DNA of 64,000 bases, from NCBI RefSeq assembly GCF_900113935.1, contig NZ_FORF01000005.1:1-64000 (forward strand), written 5' to 3'. A program made the translations under genes and the position numbers. Source of the stretch: Aquamicrobium aerolatum DSM 21857 (GTDB lineage: Bacteria; Pseudomonadota; Alphaproteobacteria; Rhizobiales; Rhizobiaceae). A model generated the notes under the pieces. That model worked only from the letters and a program-made list of their open reading frames with translations, ran no database searches and was not told the origin of the DNA. This document shows positions 47,661-56,518 of this stretch, piece by piece. Numbering within the stretch: position 1 is the first letter of the stretch; each line of letters begins with the position of its first letter.

Positions 47661-49270
47661 AGCGTATCCAGAATCATCCGCGCATCGTGCCGCGCATCAA
47701 GCATGCCATATGTGGCGCGCCACTGGCCTGCCAGACGCGATTCGACAAAGGCATCGGCAATCTGCCCTGCCCCCAGCCGGCGCAATTCTGCCGCAGCGGC
47801 TGCAATCGCAAGCTGCTCAGTGAGGAGTCGCGCAGACCCTTCATCAGACGCCGCAACCTGTAGCGCCGCCCGCAACACGCCCAGCGTTCCCTTGCCGGCA
47901 GGTCCAAGGTCCCGTGCTATGTCGATCAACACGTCATCGAATAACTGCGGAGCGCGTCGCAGCACGCGCAGAACGTCCAGCGCCATGACATTGCCGGAAC
48001 CTTCCCAGATCGCGTTGACCGGAGCCTCGCGGTAGTAGCGCGCCAGCGGGCCTTCTTCGACATAACCGTTCCCGCCGATGCACTCCATCGCCTCGTAGAT
48101 CAGCGCAGGCGCGATCTTGCAAACCCAGTACTTCACGACCGGCGTCATTGAGCGCGCAAACGCCGCCTCCCCTTTGGAATTTGCAGCTTCATCAAACGAG
48201 CGCGCAAGCCGGATCGACAACGCGGTTGCTCCAGCGACATCCAGGGCCATGTCCGCAAGAACACGCTGCATCAGCGGCTGGCCGTATAACGCTTTCCCGA
48301 AAACCCTGCGGTGCCGCGTATGATGGACTGCTTCGCTCATAGCCGCACGCATCAGGCCTGCATTAGCCAACGCGCAGTCGAGGCGCGTCAGCGTGACCAT
48401 ATCCATGATGGTTTTCACACCGGATCCCGGTTCGCCGACCATTTCGGCAATGGAGCCGCTAAACTCCACCTCCGATGAGGCGTTTGAGCGATTGCCCAGC
48501 TTGTCTTTGAGTCGCTGGAAATTCAGGCCGTTGTGGCTGCCGTCGCCGAGAATTCGCGGGACGAGGAAACACGACAACCCCTCATTTGCCTGCGCAAGCA
48601 TCAGGAATGCGTCCGACATGGGCGCAGACATGAACCATTTGTGACCGGTGATGCGGTAGAAGCCGTTTCCGACGCGTTCGGCACGGGACGTGTTGATCTG
48701 AACGTCGGTGCCACCCTGCTTTTCGGTCATGCCCATACCGATCGTCAGACCATTCTTCTGCACCGGCGGCTTCTGTGACTGGTCGTATTTGCGGGTGGTG
48801 ACACGCGGTGCCCACTCCCGAAACAGCTTCGGGCTAGACATAAGTGCCGCAAGGGAGGCGCTGGTCATCGTAATAGGGCACAGATGGCCACACTCCAGCT
48901 GGGAGGTCATGTAAAAGCGCATCGCGCGAATCTGATGTCGCCTGCCCGCCTCCGCAGGGTTGTTTTCCCACGCTGACGAATGCAGCCCCACTGCAATCGA
49001 ACGCCGCATCAGCGCGTGATAGGATGGGTGATACTCGACCGTGTCGACACGATTGCCAAACCGGTCATGCGTGCGCAGCTTCGGCGTTTCGGTATTTGCC
49101 AGCCGTGCCAGTTCCTGCGCCTCCGACGAGCGCACATAACGCCCAAGCTGATCGAACTCGCGCCGGATCGGTTCCGGGCATGATTCGGCGAGCTGAACCA
49201 GAAGCGGGTCTGCGCGCCATGCGCTGTTGCCGGTCAAAGGCGGGCTCTGATTCAAAACTTCGTGCGTCAA
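47642..49270 (-). CDS. aidB: AidB-like acyl-CoA dehydrogenase
   Basis: A 542-residue flavoprotein of the acyl-CoA dehydrogenase family. Length and the N-terminal extension match AidB (541 in E. coli), a DNA-binding isovaleryl-CoA dehydrogenase of the adaptive response. Marks: MTEKQGGTDVQINTS (FAD/substrate loop), ARSFDEAANSKGEAAF and EAMECIGGNGYVEEGPLARYYREAPVNAIWEGSGNV. Start: TTG 49270 with AGGAGG 8 bases ahead gives the family N-terminus THEVLNQSPPL; an ATG at 49384 is in frame but in non-conserved sequence. Divergent from pyrB. Confidence 0.88.
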   Translation of the reverse strand: MTHEVLNQSPPLTGNSAWRADPLLVQLAESCPEPIRREFDQLGRYVRSSEAQELARLANTETPKLRTHDRFGNRVDTVEYHPSYHALMRRSIAVGLHSSAWENNPAEAGRRHQIRAMRFYMTSQLECGHLCPITMTSASLAALMSSPKLFREWAPRVTTRKYDQSQKPPVQKNGLTIGMGMTEKQGGTDVQINTSRAERVGNGFYRITGHKWFMSAPMSDAFLMLAQANEGLSCFLVPRILGDGSHNGLNFQRLKDKLGNRSNASSEVEFSGSIAEMVGEPGSGVKTIMDMVTLTRLDCALANAGLMRAAMSEAVHHTRHRRVFGKALYGQPLMQRVLADMALDVAGATALSIRLARSFDEAANSKGEAAFARSMTPVVKYWVCKIAPALIYEAMECIGGNGYVEEGPLARYYREAPVNAIWEGSGNVMALDVLRVLRRAPQLFDDVLIDIARDLGPAGKGTLGVLRAALQVAASDEGSARLLTEQLAIAAAAAELRRLGAGQIADAFVESRLAGQWRATYGMLDARHDARMILDTLYPELN

Positions 49271-49408
49271 GGTCTGCCCTCCTGAGATGTCGCGCGTTCG
49301 GCTGGTCAGTGTTATAGGCAAAAGACATGCGCATGCGAGGAAAAACCCGCGCATTTGCGCAACGCCGCTTGCGACGACCGTCACCCTTGCCTATTACACG
49401 GCTTTGAT

Positions 49409-50374
49409 ATGACCAAGCCACAGCCCCTCCCGCTTTTCCCCCACCGCCATCTGCTGGGCATCAAGGGTCTTTCTCCAATCGACATCGAACTGCTGCTCGA
49501 CCGCGCCGACGACGCGGTCGCGATTTCGCGACAGTCGGAGAAGAAGACCACGAGCCTGCGCGGACGCACCCAAATCAACCTTTTCTACGAAGCGTCGACC
49601 CGCACGCAGGCGTCGTTCGAGTTGGCCGGCAAGCGGCTAGGCGCCGACGTCATGAACATGTCCGTAGCATCTTCTTCGGTGAAAAAGGGCGAAACGCTCA
49701 TCGACACCGCGATGACTCTGAACGCGATGCGGCCCGACATCCTGATAATCCGCCACGCTTCGGCAGGCGCAGCCGCCCTGCTGGCGCAGAAAGTCGACTG
49801 CGCGGTCGTCAATGCCGGCGATGGCGCGCATGAACATCCGACCCAGGCCCTTCTCGACGCACTGACCATCCGTCGTGCTCTTGGACGAATCGGTGGCCTG
49901 ACTGTCGCGATCTGCGGAGACGTTCTCCACTCGCGCGTAGCACGCTCCAACATCATCTTGCTCAACGCACTCGGGGCACGCGTTCGTGTCGTCGCACCTT
50001 CGACACTGCTTCCATCGGGCATCCGCGACATGAGCGTCGAGGTTTACAACACCATGAAAGAAGGCCTCGAAGGCGCGGACGTGGTGATGATGCTGCGGCT
50101 TCAGCGAGAGCGCATGGCAGGTGCATTCGTCCCATCCGTACGCGAGTATTTTCGCTACTGGGGCCTCGACGCCGAAAAACTCAAACATGCAAAGGAAGGC
50201 GCGCTGGTCATGCACCCCGGCCCGATGAACCGAGGCGTCGAAATCGCCTCCGAGATCGCCGACGGACCGCAAAGCGTGATCCAGGATCAGGTGGAAATGG
50301 GCGTCGCCGTCCGCATGGCGGTAATGGAAGCGCTGCTCGATCCGCGCCGTACGGAAGCAGGAGACGCGGCATGA
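49409..50374 (+). CDS. pyrB: Aspartate carbamoyltransferase catalytic subunit
   Basis: A 321-residue ATCase, the first committed step of pyrimidine synthesis. The carbamoyl-phosphate loop is [26 protein letters not shown] and [15 protein letters not shown] supply further active-site residues, and [13 protein letters not shown] closes the aspartate site. No pyrI follows. ATG 49409 gives the family start; the frame is open 18 codons more. It overlaps the next gene by 4 bases (50371-50374), the class of ATCase that forms a complex with a dihydroorotase-like partner. Confidence 0.95.
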   Translation: MTKPQPLPLFPHRHLLGIKGLSPIDIELLLDRADDAVAISRQSEKKTTSLRGRTQINLFYEASTRTQASFELAGKRLGADVMNMSVASSSVKKGETLIDTAMTLNAMRPDILIIRHASAGAAALLAQKVDCAVVNAGDGAHEHPTQALLDALTIRRALGRIGGLTVAICGDVLHSRVARSNIILLNALGARVRVVAPSTLLPSGIRDMSVEVYNTMKEGLEGADVVMMLRLQRERMAGAFVPSVREYFRYWGLDAEKLKHAKEGALVMHPGPMNRGVEIASEIADGPQSVIQDQVEMGVAVRMAVMEALLDPRRTEAGDAA

Positions 50375-51657
50375 GCGTGACAGTCTTCCACAACGCACGG
50401 ATCGTCGATCCGTCGCGCAATCTCGACGAGATCGGCACGGTCATCACCGATGGAACGGCCATCATTGCAGCGGGCTCCGCAGCGCTCAATCAAGGCGCCC
50501 CTGAGGGTGCAACCGTGATCGACTGCTCCGGCAAGGCAATTTTACCCGGCCTTGTCGATGCAAGGGTACATATCGGAGAACCAGGCGCAGAGCATCGAGA
50601 GACCATCGCTTCTGCCAGTCAGGCAGCAGCAGCCGGTGGCGTGACTTCTATCATCATGATGCCGGATACCGACCCGGTAATCGACGATGTGGCTCTGGTG
50701 GAGTTTGTACTGCGCACCGCGCGCGACACCGCTGTCGTCAATGTCTTCCCTGCCGCCGCAATCACGTGCGGCCTTGAAGGCAAAGAGATGACCGAATTTG
50801 GCCTGCTGCGTGAAGCCGGCGCGGTTGCCTTCACCGAGGGCCGCAAGACCATCGCCAACTCGCAGACCATGCGGCGCGCTCTAACCTATGCGCGGGACTT
50901 CGGTGCCGTCATCGATCACGTGACGCAAGATCCTCACCTGTCGGCTACAGGTGTGATGAACGAGGGACTTTTCGCCAGCTGGCTCGGCCTGTCGGGGATC
51001 CCGCGCGAAGCCGAACTCATCCCGCTGGAACGCGACCTGTTGCTGGCGCGGCTGACACGCAGCAATTATCACGCTGCCACCTTGTCTACCGCAATGTCGA
51101 TGCAGGCCATCGCACGCGCCAAGGCTGACGGAGCCAAGGTCACCGCTGGCGCATCCATCGCAAGCCTTTCCCTCAACGAAAACGATGTCGGGGAGTACCG
51201 CACATTTTTCCGCCTGACGCCGCCGTTGCGCGCCGAGGAAGATCGGCTTGCCATGGTCGAGGCCTTGCGGGACGGGACGCTCGACATTCTCGTCTCATCG
51301 CACGATCCGCAAGACGTGGACACCAAGCGCTTGCCGTTTGCCGATGCTGAACCCGGTGCAATCGGACTGGAGACACTCCTGTCTGCCGCGCTGCGCCTCT
51401 ATCACAACGGCGATGTGCCACTCTTGCGAATTGTCGATGCCCTTTCCAGTGCGCCGGCAAAGCGCTTCGGTCTATCTGCGGGAACATTGGCGCCGGGCGC
51501 GCGTGCCGATTTGATACTGGTCGATCTGGAAGAACCGTGGGTTGTCCACGAGCGCGATATCCGCTCCCGTTCAAAAAACACTTGTTTTGAAGGCGCGCGC
51601 CTTCAGGGCAAGGTCTTGCAAACATTAGTCGCTGGCCGCACAGTCCATCAGGCCTGA
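50371..51657 (+). CDS. pyrC': Inactive dihydroorotase-like subunit (PyrC')
   Basis: A 428-residue amidohydrolase-fold protein of the dihydroorotase class I family. The metal and substrate motifs are changed: the family DxHVHLR motif reads [10 protein letters not shown] (first His and the Arg lost), and the TDHAPH loop reads SSHDPQDV, without the catalytic Asp. It is therefore probably non-catalytic, like the pyrC' subunit of Pseudomonas-type ATCase, where it is needed to assemble PyrB. The 4-base overlap with pyrB supports equal synthesis. An active dihydroorotase must lie elsewhere in the genome. Many annotations call such genes simply pyrC. Confidence 0.9.
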   Translation: MSVTVFHNARIVDPSRNLDEIGTVITDGTAIIAAGSAALNQGAPEGATVIDCSGKAILPGLVDARVHIGEPGAEHRETIASASQAAAAGGVTSIIMMPDTDPVIDDVALVEFVLRTARDTAVVNVFPAAAITCGLEGKEMTEFGLLREAGAVAFTEGRKTIANSQTMRRALTYARDFGAVIDHVTQDPHLSATGVMNEGLFASWLGLSGIPREAELIPLERDLLLARLTRSNYHAATLSTAMSMQAIARAKADGAKVTAGASIASLSLNENDVGEYRTFFRLTPPLRAEEDRLAMVEALRDGTLDILVSSHDPQDVDTKRLPFADAEPGAIGLETLLSAALRLYHNGDVPLLRIVDALSSAPAKRFGLSAGTLAPGARADLILVDLEEPWVVHERDIRSRSKNTCFEGARLQGKVLQTLVAGRTVHQA

Positions 51658-51684
51658 GCCAGCCAACACCTTCAGGGGTCCTGT

Positions 51685-52269
51685 ATGTCGCCGATCTACA
51701 TCGCACTCGCCTTTGGGTATCTGCTGGGCTCGGTGCCTTTCGGGCTGTTGCTGACACGCGCCGCCGGGCTCGGTGATGTAAGACAGATCGGTTCCGGCAA
51801 CATCGGCGCGACCAACGTCCTGCGTACGGGCAACAAGGGTCTGGCAGCTCTCACTCTGATTCTTGATGCCCTTAAAGGGACTGCGGCGGTATTGATCGCT
51901 GCAAACTGGGGCAGCGACGCGGCGCTGTTTGCAGGCGTCGGCGCGTTCCTTGGCCATATCTTCCCGATCTGGCTGCGCTTCAAAGGCGGCAAGGGAGTCG
52001 CCACCTATCTGGGCATTCTCGCCGCCTTTTCGTGGAAAGCGGCGCTCGTTTTTGCAGCAGCCTGGCTCGCGGTGGCATTTCTTTCGCGCTATTCCTCGCT
52101 TGCCGCGCTTGTTGCGACCGCCGTGTCCCCACTCGTGCTCTATATTGTCGGCCTGCCCGACTTTGCGCTGGCGCTTCTTGCCCTGACAGCTCTCGTCTAC
52201 ATCAAGCATGCAGCAAACATCACGCGGCTCGTATCAGGCAAAGAATCCAAGATCGGTGCGAAGGGGTGA
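51685..52269 (+). CDS. plsY: Acyl-phosphate:glycerol-3-phosphate acyltransferase
   Basis: A 194-residue membrane enzyme with five segments that makes lysophosphatidate from acyl-phosphate, the first step of phospholipid synthesis. Conserved motifs: [14 protein letters not shown] with [13 protein letters not shown] (motif 1), [17 protein letters not shown] (motif 2) and the C-terminal [10 protein letters not shown] (motif 3). Its stop overlaps the GTG start of dprA (GTGA). Confidence 0.95.
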   Translation: MSPIYIALAFGYLLGSVPFGLLLTRAAGLGDVRQIGSGNIGATNVLRTGNKGLAALTLILDALKGTAAVLIAANWGSDAALFAGVGAFLGHIFPIWLRFKGGKGVATYLGILAAFSWKAALVFAAAWLAVAFLSRYSSLAALVATAVSPLVLYIVGLPDFALALLALTALVYIKHAANITRLVSGKESKIGAKG

Positions 52270-53408
52270 GCGGCGCGCCGTCGGCAAGCCTCAGGCTTAC
52301 CGACCGGCAACGGCTGAACTGGCTGCGCCTTATCCGTAGCGAAAATGTCGGTCCGGTTTCATTCCGGACCCTGATCAACCGATACGGTTCGGCCGAAGCC
52401 GCACTGGATGCTCTGCCTGAATTGGCATTGCGAGGTGGTGCTGCGAGGCGGATTCGGATCGCGTCGCAGGCAGACGCAGAGGCTGAGATACTCAGTGCCC
52501 AACGCCACGGCGCAAATTTCGTTGCAATAGGCGAATCTGACTATCCGCCCATGCTGCGCATGATGGATGCGCCCCCTCCGCTGCTCGCGGTCAAGGGCAA
52601 CGCCGCAACATTCACACTGCCATCCGTGGCAATCGTCGGTGCGAGAAATGCGTCGATCGCCGGAATGCAATTTACGCGCATTATCGCGAACACATTGGGG
52701 CACGAAGGGTTTGCTGTGGTTTCTGGCCTGGCGCGCGGCATTGACGCCACTGCGCATCAGGCCAGTCTTGATACGGGAACAATTGCCGTCCTCGCAGGGG
52801 GGCTGGACCGTCCATACCCTCCAGAGAATATCGCGTTGTGCGGACAGATTGCAGAGCGCGGCGCACTGATATCCGAAATGCCCTTCGGCTGGGAGCCGCG
52901 AGCCAAGGACTTTCCACGTCGCAACAGGTTGGTGGCCGGACTCGCACTTGGGCTGGTCGTGGTGGAGGCAGCAAAGCGATCCGGCTCATTGATCAGCGCG
53001 AGGCTGGCAAACGAGATGGGACGGTTGGTGTTCGCGGTTCCCGGCTCACCGCTAGACCCACGTGCGGCAGGCGCCAATCAGCTACTGAAAGACGGTGCAC
53101 TGATGGTAACGGAAGCCGCGGATATCCTGGACGCTCTCACACCGCTGGCAGCTCAAACACGCGGAGAACGCGACATCCTGCTTGCGGAAGACTGCCCCGG
53201 CGACGAGGGCATTGTCGTGCCCTCAGCCCAGAGCGACACGGAGCGCCTCATCGAAGCGCTGGGGCCAACACCGATTCAGCTCGACGATGTGATCCGACAC
53301 ACTGGCCTCCATCCTTCGCAGGTGTTCAGCATCCTGTTGGAGCTTGATCTTGCCGGCCGTCTCGAGCGCCATGTTGGAGGTTCAGTGTCTCTCGTCCCTA
53401 ACGCGTAA
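52266..53408 (+). CDS. dprA: DNA-processing protein DprA
   Basis: A 380-residue DprA (Smf). It binds incoming single-stranded DNA and loads RecA in transformation. An N-terminal SAM/HhH-like region ([15 protein letters not shown]) precedes the Rossmann domain: [44 protein letters not shown] and [22 protein letters not shown]-terminal winged-helix domain ([20 protein letters not shown]) follows. GTG 52266 in GTGA with AAGGG ahead is chosen; the frame is open upstream inside plsY. Its 3' end overlaps a convergent small gene by 27 bases. Confidence 0.93.
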   Translation: MSGAPSASLRLTDRQRLNWLRLIRSENVGPVSFRTLINRYGSAEAALDALPELALRGGAARRIRIASQADAEAEILSAQRHGANFVAIGESDYPPMLRMMDAPPPLLAVKGNAATFTLPSVAIVGARNASIAGMQFTRIIANTLGHEGFAVVSGLARGIDATAHQASLDTGTIAVLAGGLDRPYPPENIALCGQIAERGALISEMPFGWEPRAKDFPRRNRLVAGLALGLVVVEAAKRSGSLISARLANEMGRLVFAVPGSPLDPRAAGANQLLKDGALMVTEAADILDALTPLAAQTRGERDILLAEDCPGDEGIVVPSAQSDTERLIEALGPTPIQLDDVIRHTGLHPSQVFSILLELDLAGRLERHVGGSVSLVPNA

Positions 53409-53576
53409 AGGACGGTCGCCGCGAATGATGTCGCTGACCTCCAGATAGGCCATCTCCACCAGGTAAACGAGCATGTCGCAACGCTCGGCAGCAGCCATAG
53501 TCCTCATCTGTCCCAACATCGACTGCATGTAATCCAAGGTCGCGGTACGACGCTGGCTCGACTGTGTGTACCTCAT
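53382..53576 (-). CDS. Small hypothetical protein (64 aa)
   Basis: A 64-residue soluble protein from ATG 53576, behind GGGCGGA. The helical core LDYMQSMLGQMRTMAAAERC and LVYLVEMAYLEVSDIIRG looks like a real small alphaproteobacterial protein, but I cannot name a family. It could start 13 codons earlier. It overlaps dprA's end by 27 bases tail to tail, and is divergent from topA. Confidence 0.55.
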   Translation of the reverse strand: MRYTQSSQRRTATLDYMQSMLGQMRTMAAAERCDMLVYLVEMAYLEVSDIIRGDRPLRVRDERH

Positions 53577-53626
53577 TTCCGCCCCCACGTGCGATTTCCG
53601 AGGATTGTTCCACACTGGTCACAAGG

Positions 53627-53639
53627 TTGTAATTTACAA
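53627..53639. promoter_or_regulatory. Palindrome TTGTAA-T-TTACAA between divergent genes
   Basis: A perfect 6-bp dyad around one base, in the 275-base region between the 64-aa protein gene and topA. It could be an operator for either; no regulator can be named. Confidence 0.3.
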
Positions 53640-53851
53640 TCCAGACAACCAGTGCGAGAAATTTAGAATACGCTAATGGTCCTGGATTGCAATATCCGAA
53701 ACTGCACTTTTTGGTTGCATTCACTGGCAGATCGTTCTGAAAAGACACGACGGCCCTTGACCGCACTGCAAAGCGCAGCCATGTGACGGGCTGTTCTGAA
53801 TTTGCAAAGCGACGCCAGATTTGCGTGCGTCAAGGGGAAACTCACCAACCA

Positions 53852-56512
53852 ATGGACGTTGTCGTCGTCGAGTCGCCTGCCAAGGCAAAGACTATCAACA
53901 AGTATCTTGGCCCGAATTACACCGTTCTGGCATCGTTCGGCCATGTCCGCGATTTGCCGGCCAAAGACGGCTCCGTCCGTCCCGACGATGACTTTTCGAT
54001 GTCGTGGGAAGTCGACGGCCCCTCGTCAAAACGTCTGGCTGACATCGTCAAAGCTCTCAAGTCTGCGGACAGCCTCATTCTGGCGACTGACCCGGATCGT
54101 GAGGGCGAGGCAATCTCCTGGCACGTGCTCGAAGTCCTGCAGCAAAAGAAGGCGCTGAAGGACAAATCCGTGCAGCGCGTCGTTTTCAACGCAATCACCA
54201 AAAAGTCGGTTCTCGACGCAATGGCGAATCCGAGAGATCTCGACGTGCCGCTGGTCGACGCCTATCTGGCGCGCCGCGCGCTCGACTATCTGGTAGGCTT
54301 CACCCTGTCTCCGGTGTTGTGGCGCAAGCTGCCCGGCGCTCGGTCTGCCGGTCGTGTGCAGTCTGTTGCGCTCCGTCTTGTCTGCGATCGCGAATCCGAA
54401 ATCGAACGCTTCATTCGTGAGGACTACTGGCAGGTCGCAGCATTGATGGCGACACCGCGCGCAGAAGATTTCGAGGCTCGTCTGACGGGCTTCGAAGGCA
54501 AGAAGCTGCAAAAACTCGACATCAAGACAGCCGAACAGGCTGCCGACATCAAGGCGATGCTCCAAGGCGCGAGCTTTGTCGCCCAATCGGTAGAAGCCAA
54601 GCCGACCAGACGAAACCCGGCCGCGCCCTTCACCACATCGACGCTGCAACAAGCTGCGTCATCACAGATGGGGTTCTCGGCGTCGCGCACAATGCAGGTT
54701 GCCCAACGTCTCTACGAAGGTGTTGAGCTTGGAGGTGAGACGACCGGTCTGATCACCTACATGAGAACCGACGGCGTTCAGATGGCACCGGAAGCAATCT
54801 CTGCCGCGCGCAGCATGATCGCCAAGGAGTTTGGCGAAAAATACCTGCCGGAGAAGCCGCGGTTCTACTCGAGCAAGGCAAAGAACGCCCAGGAAGCGCA
54901 CGAGGCAATCCGCCCGACCGATTTCTCGCGCACGCCAGCCGAGGCTCGCAAGTTCCTCGACGCCGATCAGGCGCGCCTTTACGAAATCATCTGGAAACGC
55001 GCGATGGCGAGCCAGATGCAGCCCGCCGAAATCGAACGCACAACGGTAGAGATCGAGGCACGCAACGAAACGCGCACGGCGAACCTGCGTGCAGTTGGCT
55101 CTGTTGTACGCTTTGACGGCTTTCTTGCTGCCTACATGGAGCAGAAAGAAGAAGATTCTGAAGACGAGGACAGCCGCCGTCTGCCGGAAATCAAGACTGG
55201 TGAGAATCTTGCCCGCAAGTCGGTGACGGTAACGCAGCACACGACAGAGCCTCCTCCGCGCTACTCCGAAGCATCGCTCATCAAGAAGATGGAAGAGCTC
55301 GGAATCGGCCGGCCATCGACCTATGCCGCGACGCTCAAGACGCTCGAAGATCGCGAATATGTCAGCATCGACAAGCGCCGTCTGGTCCCGGAGGCCAAAG
55401 GACGACTCGTAACCGCGTTTCTGGAAAACTTCTTCAACCGCTACGTCGAATACGACTTTACCGCAGCGCTTGAAGAGAAGCTGGACGAAATCTCTGACGG
55501 GAAACTGGCCTGGAAGGACGTTCTGCGCGAATTCTGGAAAGACTTTTCTGGCCACGTTGACGAGACCAAGGAACTGCGCGTCACCGACGTTCTCGACACC
55601 CTCAACGAAGATCTCGCTCCTCTGGTGTTCCCGGAGCGTGAGGATGGCTCGAACCCGCGCATCTGCCCGAAATGCGGCAGTGGCAATCTGTCCTTGAAGC
55701 TAGGAAAGTTCGGTGCATTTGTCGGTTGCTCGAACTACCCTGAATGCGGTTTTACGCGTCAGCTCGGCGAGGCCGTCAATGGTAATGGCGAAGGGGCCGG
55801 CGATAACGGAGATCGTCTGCTCGGCAAGGATCCGTCTACAGACGAAGACATCCTGCTGAAAAGCGGCCGGTTCGGTCCATATATTCAGCGCGGCGAAGGC
55901 AAGGAAGCCAAGCGTTCAAGTCTGCCGAAAGGATGGACCCCGGCAGATATTGATCTTGAGAAGGCGCTATCGCTGCTGGCGCTGCCACGCGATGTCGGTG
56001 CTCACCCCGAATCCGGAAAGATGATTACCGCAGGCCTCGGTCGTTATGGTCCGTTCGTGCTGCACGATGGCACCTATGCGAATGTCGAAACCATCGAGGA
56101 TGTGTTCACCATTGGCCTCAACCGCGCCGTAACGGTGTTGGCAGAAAAGAAGTCCCGCTTCTCAAGCCAGCGTGGAGCGGCGGCCGCCTTGAAGGAGCTG
56201 GGTGACCATCCTGACGGCGGTGCAATGACGGTTCGCGATGGCCGTTACGGACCCTATGTGAATTGGGGCAAGATCAACGCCACACTCCCGAAGGGTAAAG
56301 ATCCCGCGTCCGTGACCGTCGAAGAGGCCTTGGAGCTGATTTCCGCGAAGGCTGGAAAGTCTGGCACGACCAAGGCCAAGAAAGCGCCTGCCGCTAAAAA
56401 GGCTCCTGCAACCAAGAAGGCAGCAGCCGAAAAGAAGCCTGCTGCAGTCAAGAAAGCGGCAGCAAAGAAACCGGCGGCCAAGAAACCCGCCTCCAAGACC
56501 TCTGAGGAATAA
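53852..56512 (+). CDS. topA: DNA topoisomerase I
   Basis: An 886-residue type IA topoisomerase that relaxes negative supercoils. The TOPRIM domain opens MDVVVVESPAKAKTINKYL with the acidic DxDxE in LATDPDREGEAI. The catalytic Tyr303 is in GLITYMRTDG. A zinc ribbon CPKCG...CSNYPECG lies at about 603-635, followed by two or three further C-terminal repeats (KSGRFGPYIQRGEG, GLGRYGPFVLHDG, RDGRYGPYVNWG). The last ~45 residues are a Lys/Ala/Pro-rich tail typical of alphaproteobacterial and actinobacterial TopA. ATG 53852 is the family start; the frame is open 23 codons more. Confidence 0.96.
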   Translation: MDVVVVESPAKAKTINKYLGPNYTVLASFGHVRDLPAKDGSVRPDDDFSMSWEVDGPSSKRLADIVKALKSADSLILATDPDREGEAISWHVLEVLQQKKALKDKSVQRVVFNAITKKSVLDAMANPRDLDVPLVDAYLARRALDYLVGFTLSPVLWRKLPGARSAGRVQSVALRLVCDRESEIERFIREDYWQVAALMATPRAEDFEARLTGFEGKKLQKLDIKTAEQAADIKAMLQGASFVAQSVEAKPTRRNPAAPFTTSTLQQAASSQMGFSASRTMQVAQRLYEGVELGGETTGLITYMRTDGVQMAPEAISAARSMIAKEFGEKYLPEKPRFYSSKAKNAQEAHEAIRPTDFSRTPAEARKFLDADQARLYEIIWKRAMASQMQPAEIERTTVEIEARNETRTANLRAVGSVVRFDGFLAAYMEQKEEDSEDEDSRRLPEIKTGENLARKSVTVTQHTTEPPPRYSEASLIKKMEELGIGRPSTYAATLKTLEDREYVSIDKRRLVPEAKGRLVTAFLENFFNRYVEYDFTAALEEKLDEISDGKLAWKDVLREFWKDFSGHVDETKELRVTDVLDTLNEDLAPLVFPEREDGSNPRICPKCGSGNLSLKLGKFGAFVGCSNYPECGFTRQLGEAVNGNGEGAGDNGDRLLGKDPSTDEDILLKSGRFGPYIQRGEGKEAKRSSLPKGWTPADIDLEKALSLLALPRDVGAHPESGKMITAGLGRYGPFVLHDGTYANVETIEDVFTIGLNRAVTVLAEKKSRFSSQRGAAAALKELGDHPDGGAMTVRDGRYGPYVNWGKINATLPKGKDPASVTVEEALELISAKAGKSGTTKAKKAPAAKKAPATKKAAAEKKPAAVKKAAAKKPAAKKPASKTSEE

Positions 56513-56518
56513 ACGCCT

